A DNA stretch of 9,669 bases from an uncultured Prevotella sp. GTDB lineage: Bacteria; Bacteroidota; Bacteroidia; Bacteroidales; Bacteroidaceae. Within the stretch, counting starts at the first letter, position 1. Every line of letters begins with the position of its first letter. This document shows, piece after piece, positions 7,079 through 9,669 of this stretch. The position numbers were made by a program, and so were the translations under genes. The stretch lies in NCBI GenBank assembly GCA_938018155.1, contig CALIIG010000314.1, positions 1-9,669 on the forward strand, given 5' to 3'. The notes under the pieces were generated by a model. The model had not been told where the DNA came from. It worked only from the letters and a program-made list of their open reading frames with translations, and did not search any database.

Positions 7079-9622
7079 ATGAAACGATACCTTTTCCTTT
7101 CCTTCCTGTTGATGTTGCCGTTCTGCAGTAATGCCCAACAAATTACGCGCAATTACGATCACCGTTCTATGTCCGACGTGCTGGTTGACCTTGACAAAGT
7201 CTCTTCCCATCAGCGCATAAGCTTTATCTACAACGAGCTTGAAGACTTCACTGTTACGTGCCATGTCAGTGCCCGGACGGTGCCGGAGGCCATACGTCAG
7301 GCCATAGGCTTCTATCCTATAGGCATGACTGTCACCGACAGTCTGATTACAGTAGAGTGCGTGCAGAAAGAAACGCAGAAACTTATTGCCCGCATGGTTG
7401 ACCACCGCGGGCGCCCGATGGCGTTCGTTAACGTTGCACTACTCAACCCTTCAGACTCATCTTTCATCACCGGTGGGGTGAGTAACGAGGCCGGAGACGT
7501 AGTTATTCCCTGCCGCGCACCGCGTGTTCTGCTGCGTGCTACGTATGTGGGGTTCAAGACACTTGCCGTAATGGTCAGCACCCGGCGTGTGGGCGACCTG
7601 CACATGACGCCCGACAGCTATACGCTGAAAGGCGTAACCGTTGCGGGAAACCGCAAGACCGACTATGTCGATCACTCGGTTTATACGTTCAGTGCTGAGC
7701 AAATTCGCCATGCCCGACAGTCGCACGACCTGCTGGCTACATTGCCCGGTATCCTCGTCGACCCCGTAACGCACCAGGTTTCCAACCTCATGGGCAAGCG
7801 CATGAAGGTGTTGTTGAATGGTGCCGAGGCCACAGACAATGACCTTAAACTTGTGCCGGCCGACAAGATTAAGAATATATTATATTACACCGAGCCTCCA
7901 TCGCGCTATGCCGGAGCTGATATTGTGCTCAACGTTATTACGCGTCCGCTCGACCGCGGCTATGCCGTGGGTGTGGATGTATGGAACGCTGTCAACACCG
8001 TTATGGGCGACAACCGTACCTATGCGCGCTATAACTGGGGGCATCATCAGCTATCTTTCGACTACGCTAACAACATAAGAAACTATCGCAGCCGCTATTA
8101 CGAGCAGCATTACCGCTTTACACACCCTGACGGTACGCTGGCCGATTATCATTATCAGGGCAGGGACCACTTCGGATATACCAACAACAACTTCCGTCTT
8201 AAATACGCATTCTCGCGCCCTGACGATATTACCTTTCAGGCAGTATTTGCACCTTCCTGGGCCTATGTTTTCTCACGGGGCACGCAAACCATCGTGGCCA
8301 CGGGCAATCCTGCATGGCATGACGGGTACGGAACGCAGAAAGAATGGACCAAAACTTTCGGGCCCTCGCTCAATCTCTATCTGGAAAAGCAGTTCGCTCA
8401 TAGGCAGACGCTCACCGCCGACGTCGTGGGCACGTGGTATAACAACCGTCAGCGCAATGCCACTGTACAGAAAACGGCTTTCAATGACAGCGTTTTGGTT
8501 GACGACGATATGACGTCGCGGAACCGTAAATATTCGGTTATCGGCGAGGTCGATTATCAGAAAGCGTGGCCGAAAAGCATGCTGAACATAGGCTATACGG
8601 GCCGCTGGTCGCAATCAGACTATACAATTAGCAACGTCTTGTCGGGCTATCGTCCTTACAATTACGCTTCGTCGTACCAGCTTCATAACGTGTATGGCGA
8701 CTACGCGTGGGCCATGGGCCGCTGGTCGTGCAAGGTAGGGGCGACGGCAAACTATGTGGAAACCTCGAACACTGACACGCGCTTCCATAAGTTTTACGTC
8801 ACGCCGAAGCTGCTTGCAGCCCGTAATTTCAAGCACAGTCAGCTTAAATTCCATTTCGGTTTCGGCCTTAACGTGCCGCCTGTAGCCCGATTGAGCAACA
8901 GTTCGTCGGTTATTATTCCCGGGCTTATCCGTCAGGGAAACCCGTGGCTTAAGACGGGTGGCGAATACAATGCCTTAGTAACGTTCAGCCACGAAGCCTC
9001 ATGGGTGAGTTTCCGCATGCGGGCAGGTGCCGTTTATACCGACAAGCCGCAGAATGCTTACTATCAGTGGAAGACGGTAAACGGGCAGCGAACGATAGTG
9101 TCGTCATACGAAAACGCCGTCTGTCAGTGGGAGGGAGGCGTTACCGGACTGTTGCAACTGAAGCCCTTTAAGAGCGATTTGCTCACCGCCGACCTGTGGA
9201 CATGTGCCTATTTTACCCACATCCGCAGTCGCCTTATCGGCAACCGCACGTTCTGGTATACGCCTCTTCGTTATAACATCAACTTCAGAAAAGGTTGCTG
9301 GGGTGCCGGTTTTCAGGGCGTCATACCCTCAAAACGTCTCACGGGTATGGTTCTGACGAGTGACGAAAACAAGCAGCACGTCTCGGTGTTCTGGCAGAAA
9401 GGGCCGTGGCATGCGGGCGTAACGTGTCTGTGGCTGTTCACAAAGGCGCGCTATTCCAGTAAGACGGTTGACAACCCCGTGATGAACAAGCCCAGCCGTA
9501 CGTGGATAAACGATAACCGTTCAACGGTTCTTCTCGGTCTCAGCTGGAACTTTTTCTCGGGTAAGAAGAAGGTTATCAATCGTAGTATCCATAATCAGGA
9601 CGGCGATTCGGGGGCACTTTGA
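7079..9622 (+). CDS. TonB-receptor-like outer-membrane beta-barrel protein with STN signalling domain
   Basis: An 847-residue outer-membrane protein likely to be the sensor and possible transporter of the sigma/anti-sigma module. Residues 1-19 are a signal peptide ending 'SNA' before Q20. An STN (secretin/TonB N-terminal) domain covers about 25-93, a carboxypeptidase-regulatory-like beta-sandwich about 102-188 ('ARMVDHRGRPMAFVNVAL', 'GGVSNEAGDVVI', 'LRATYVGFKTL'), and a plug-like region about 195-290 ('LLATLPGILVDP', 'VLLNGAEATDNDLKLVPA', 'ADIVLNVITRP'). From about 295 to the end come alternating aromatic strands of a barrel of the outer-membrane-barrel-3 (PF14905-like) type, closing with 'STVLLGLSWNFFSGKK' and a polar tail 'NQDGDSGAL'. 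No TonB box can be assigned with confidence and no SusD partner follows in the window. It is the third gene of the operon. Ligand unknown; polysaccharide, peptide or metal complexes are all possible for such families. Confidence 0.9.
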   Translation: MKRYLFLSFLLMLPFCSNAQQITRNYDHRSMSDVLVDLDKVSSHQRISFIYNELEDFTVTCHVSARTVPEAIRQAIGFYPIGMTVTDSLITVECVQKETQKLIARMVDHRGRPMAFVNVALLNPSDSSFITGGVSNEAGDVVIPCRAPRVLLRATYVGFKTLAVMVSTRRVGDLHMTPDSYTLKGVTVAGNRKTDYVDHSVYTFSAEQIRHARQSHDLLATLPGILVDPVTHQVSNLMGKRMKVLLNGAEATDNDLKLVPADKIKNILYYTEPPSRYAGADIVLNVITRPLDRGYAVGVDVWNAVNTVMGDNRTYARYNWGHHQLSFDYANNIRNYRSRYYEQHYRFTHPDGTLADYHYQGRDHFGYTNNNFRLKYAFSRPDDITFQAVFAPSWAYVFSRGTQTIVATGNPAWHDGYGTQKEWTKTFGPSLNLYLEKQFAHRQTLTADVVGTWYNNRQRNATVQKTAFNDSVLVDDDMTSRNRKYSVIGEVDYQKAWPKSMLNIGYTGRWSQSDYTISNVLSGYRPYNYASSYQLHNVYGDYAWAMGRWSCKVGATANYVETSNTDTRFHKFYVTPKLLAARNFKHSQLKFHFGFGLNVPPVARLSNSSSVIIPGLIRQGNPWLKTGGEYNALVTFSHEASWVSFRMRAGAVYTDKPQNAYYQWKTVNGQRTIVSSYENAVCQWEGGVTGLLQLKPFKSDLLTADLWTCAYFTHIRSRLIGNRTFWYTPLRYNINFRKGCWGAGFQGVIPSKRLTGMVLTSDENKQHVSVFWQKGPWHAGVTCLWLFTKARYSSKTVDNPVMNKPSRTWINDNRSTVLLGLSWNFFSGKKKVINRSIHNQDGDSGAL

Positions 9623-9623
9623 G

Positions 9624-9654
9624 CCTCCCCCAACCCCTCCGAGGGAGGGGAGTT
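9624..9654. repeat. GC-rich palindrome after the receptor gene (terminator-like or dispersed intergenic repeat)
   Basis: Immediately after the receptor stop codon, CCCCTCC (9634-9640) and GGAGGGG (9644-9650) form a perfect 7-pair stem with a GAG loop. CAA (9631-9633) and TTG (9653-9655) can extend it around a 2-base bulge. A second pairing is possible between CTCCCC (9625-9630) and GGGGAG (9647-9652). Five T residues follow at 9662-9666, but 11 bases past the core stem, so a textbook intrinsic terminator is not satisfied. C-rich/G-rich palindromes of this style recur between genes in many Bacteroidetes genomes, so a REP-like repeat is a reasonable reading. The hairpin is seen directly; its function is inferred. 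Confidence 0.6.
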
Positions 9655-9669
9655 GCGGCAGTTTTTAGG

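Noticed and set aside
6944..7405. 153-codon open frame on the minus strand across the anti-sigma/receptor junction
   Set aside because: It is antisense to two well-supported genes and shows no recognisable domain or start context.

Overview
The window looks like chromosomal DNA of a Bacteroidales bacterium, most plausibly Prevotellaceae-like. This rests on protein family content: split MacB-type permeases, a TlpA-like thioredoxin, a compact DUF4974-type anti-sigma factor beside an ECF sigma factor, and an STN/carboxypeptidase-regulatory/outer-membrane-barrel receptor ending in the usual 'DGDSG' tail. Ribosome binding sites are weak and A-rich, as is usual in this phylum. The genus is not fixed by anything I can see. 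Every gene lies on the + strand.

Left part (1-1117): the 3' end of an exporter-type ABC ATPase, cut by the window edge inside its Walker A motif, is followed 37 bases later by a secreted TlpA/thioredoxin-fold protein with a WCPDC active site. Middle part (1250-5681): a four-gene efflux operon made of a MacB/LolD-type ATPase, two related but different MacB-type permeases joined by a 4-base ATGA overlap, and a periplasmic membrane-fusion (adaptor) protein. This is a split MacAB-like pump. No TolC-type outer-membrane channel is encoded here, so that partner must lie elsewhere.

Right part (5925-9622), after a 243-base non-coding gap: an ECF sigma factor, a single-pass anti-sigma factor with a DUF4974 C-terminal domain but no recognisable central FecR domain, and an 847-residue TonB-receptor-like outer-membrane protein with an N-terminal STN domain. 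They are spaced by 5 and 15 bases and form a compact cell-surface signalling module of the FecI-FecR-FecA type. The expected logic is that the receptor's STN domain signals to the periplasmic part of the anti-sigma factor, which releases the sigma factor. The window ends in a GC-rich palindrome just after the receptor stop codon that looks like a dispersed intergenic repeat or a terminator-like hairpin.

The most interesting points are the minimal anti-sigma architecture, the matching length and ending of the periplasmic anti-sigma domain and the receptor STN domain, the paired permeases, the composition shift between the left and right halves, and the terminal palindrome. I see no CRISPR array, insertion sequence, tRNA or rRNA. 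Nothing here convincingly forms a wholly unknown system; the signalling module is the best candidate for something undercharacterised.
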